Shown in pieces: positions 63,241-64,000 of a stretch of DNA of 64,000 bases. Location of the stretch: NCBI GenBank assembly GCA_004535795.1, contig SPIA01000003.1, forward strand, positions 1 to 64,000. The letters are read 5' to 3'. Origin of the DNA: Gammaproteobacteria bacterium LSUCC0057. Lineage in GTDB: Bacteria; Pseudomonadota; Gammaproteobacteria; Pseudomonadales; Porticoccaceae. The notes under the pieces are model-generated. The model saw nothing but the letters and a program-made list of their open reading frames with translations, was not told the origin of the DNA and ran no database searches. The position numbers were made by a program, and so were the translations under genes. Numbering within the stretch: the stretch's first letter is position 1; every line of letters begins with the position of its first letter.

Positions 63241-64000
63241 TCAACTGACACGATCGCCAGCTGGGTTAAAGAATTGGTTTACCAGCGCCATGACAAAAAG
63301 TGCGAATGCACAGGCCAGGGTAAAATAAAAGCCGTAAGCGACATTGCCAAAAGCATCGCCTAGCAGAGCCATCACTAACGGGCCACCGGCCGCAGCCAAC
63401 GCGGTAAAAAATAGAATAATGCCAGCCACGGCGCCGTGCTCAGTCGGCGCAAAACAGCTGATAGCTTTTGAATTAATAGTAGGGTACATCACCGACATAA
63501 AAATCCCTGAGAGTGGCAGCAGCCAAGCGGCAGCATTGACGCCAAGGATAACTGCGCCGCAGTAACACAGTGCAATAGCGGCCGAAAACACCGTCAGAAC
63601 CAATTTCCATGGAAGTGTGTGCAAAATCCACGCGCCAAGAAACCGCCCCATTGCCCGAAACACGAAGAATGCCGTTAATGCATAGGCGGCGACCTGTGGA
63701 TATTGACCGTCGTAGCCGAGCAGATAAGTCGGCATCCAGACGTAGATTGCCGCTTCAGTAATTACATAGAGAGCGATGGCCGCTGAGAACCCAAGTACAT
63801 AGGGGTCTTTGACTTTTTCCAACGAAGAGCGCAATCCCGTTGTGCTTGTGCGCGCAGGCCGATAAGCGGGAAATTTTTGTCCGAGAACGAAGAGTAATAC
63901 CGCCGTACAGCTAGCTCCAGTGATACCGTAGAGCCAAGTCCAGTGCACTTGCTGGCTAATCATGTAAGTGACGATGGCTGGCCCCGCAATAGCCCCTATA
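63241..64000 (-). CDS. Sugar MFS transporter (N-terminus beyond window)
   Basis: An open frame enters from the right edge and ends at 63241, giving about 252 C-terminal residues with at least seven hydrophobic spans. The internal ATG at 63963 is not the start, because GAIAGPAIVTYM upstream of it reads on as membrane protein. WMPTYLLGYDG, ALTAFFVFRAMGRFLGAW, SGIFMSVMYPTINSKAISCF and EHGAVAGIILFFTALAAAGGPL resemble FHS/FucP-type sugar permeases. It converges on the ROK kinase with a 3-bp gap. Confidence 0.82.
   Translation of the reverse strand, partial: IGAIAGPAIVTYMISQQVHWTWLYGITGASCTAVLLFVLGQKFPAYRPARTSTTGLRSSLEKVKDPYVLGFSAAIALYVITEAAIYVWMPTYLLGYDGQYPQVAAYALTAFFVFRAMGRFLGAWILHTLPWKLVLTVFSAAIALCYCGAVILGVNAAAWLLPLSGIFMSVMYPTINSKAISCFAPTEHGAVAGIILFFTALAAAGGPLVMALLGDAFGNVAYGFYFTLACAFALFVMALVNQFFNPAGDRVS

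Overview
The window is a 64 kb stretch of gammaproteobacterial chromosome, GC-rich and almost fully coding. Gene content and order (purM/purN, hda, purL, rnpB, rnr, dapF/lysA, hemCDXY, pyrG-kdsA-eno, xseA/guaB/guaA, tadA) fit the Pseudomonadales/Cellvibrionales side of the Gammaproteobacteria, probably a marine or aquatic relative. No IS element, CRISPR array, tRNA or rRNA gene was seen. Most genes are packed with 1-15 bp overlaps (ATGA-type junctions, overlapping stop codons in convergent pairs).

Layout. 1-4.9 kb: a leftward cluster purM-purN-DUF3108-DUF3014 (the last cut by the window edge), divergent from DUF2066-hda. 5-8.2 kb: leftward sppA, and arsC(yfgD)-wrbA-DUF2069. 8.3-12 kb: rightward yihY-like gene, a thioredoxin-fold lipoprotein, an aldehyde dehydrogenase and tadA. 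12.1-16.4 kb: purL followed by the RNase P RNA gene. 16.7-25.3 kb: the most distinctive accessory block, made of a LuxR/NarL response regulator, two tandem TonB-dependent receptors, an exported ABC-type binding protein with no permease or ATPase partner, and a hybrid histidine kinase. It looks like a trans-envelope sensing and uptake module. 25.4-32.7 kb: rnr, then leftward lptM-lysA-dapF-DUF484 (lptM is a 50-residue gene), cyaY and argH. 32.8-36.9 kb: hemC-hemD-hemX-hemY. 36.9-44.7 kb: nfo, mnmC, a MAPEG protein, fldB, trmL, a GcvR-like ACT protein, an exported methyltransferase, yheU and tilS. 44.8-53.4 kb: pyrG-kdsA-eno with a strong terminator, xseA divergent from guaB, and guaA separated from guaB by a terminator hairpin. 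53.6-58 kb: an orphan acyl-CoA carboxyltransferase, trhO, yaeQ and an epoxide-hydrolase-like gene. 58.4-60.6 kb: a dedicated GAPDH abutting an ArsJ-type transporter, the known two-gene arsenate resistance pair. 60.6-64 kb: NADP-type glutamate dehydrogenase, then a less GC-rich sugar module (ROK fructokinase and a sugar MFS transporter) preceded by a LacI-type operator-like palindrome.

Most of the window is housekeeping: purine and CTP synthesis, haem, lysine and arginine synthesis, tRNA modification and cell envelope. The candidates for something less described are the TonB receptor/binding protein/phosphorelay block with a shared CTACT...AGTA(G) motif in front of its genes, the exported SAM-methyltransferase-like protein, and the operator-controlled sugar module at the right edge. 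The ArsJ pair is a described system, but its regulation here is not obvious.
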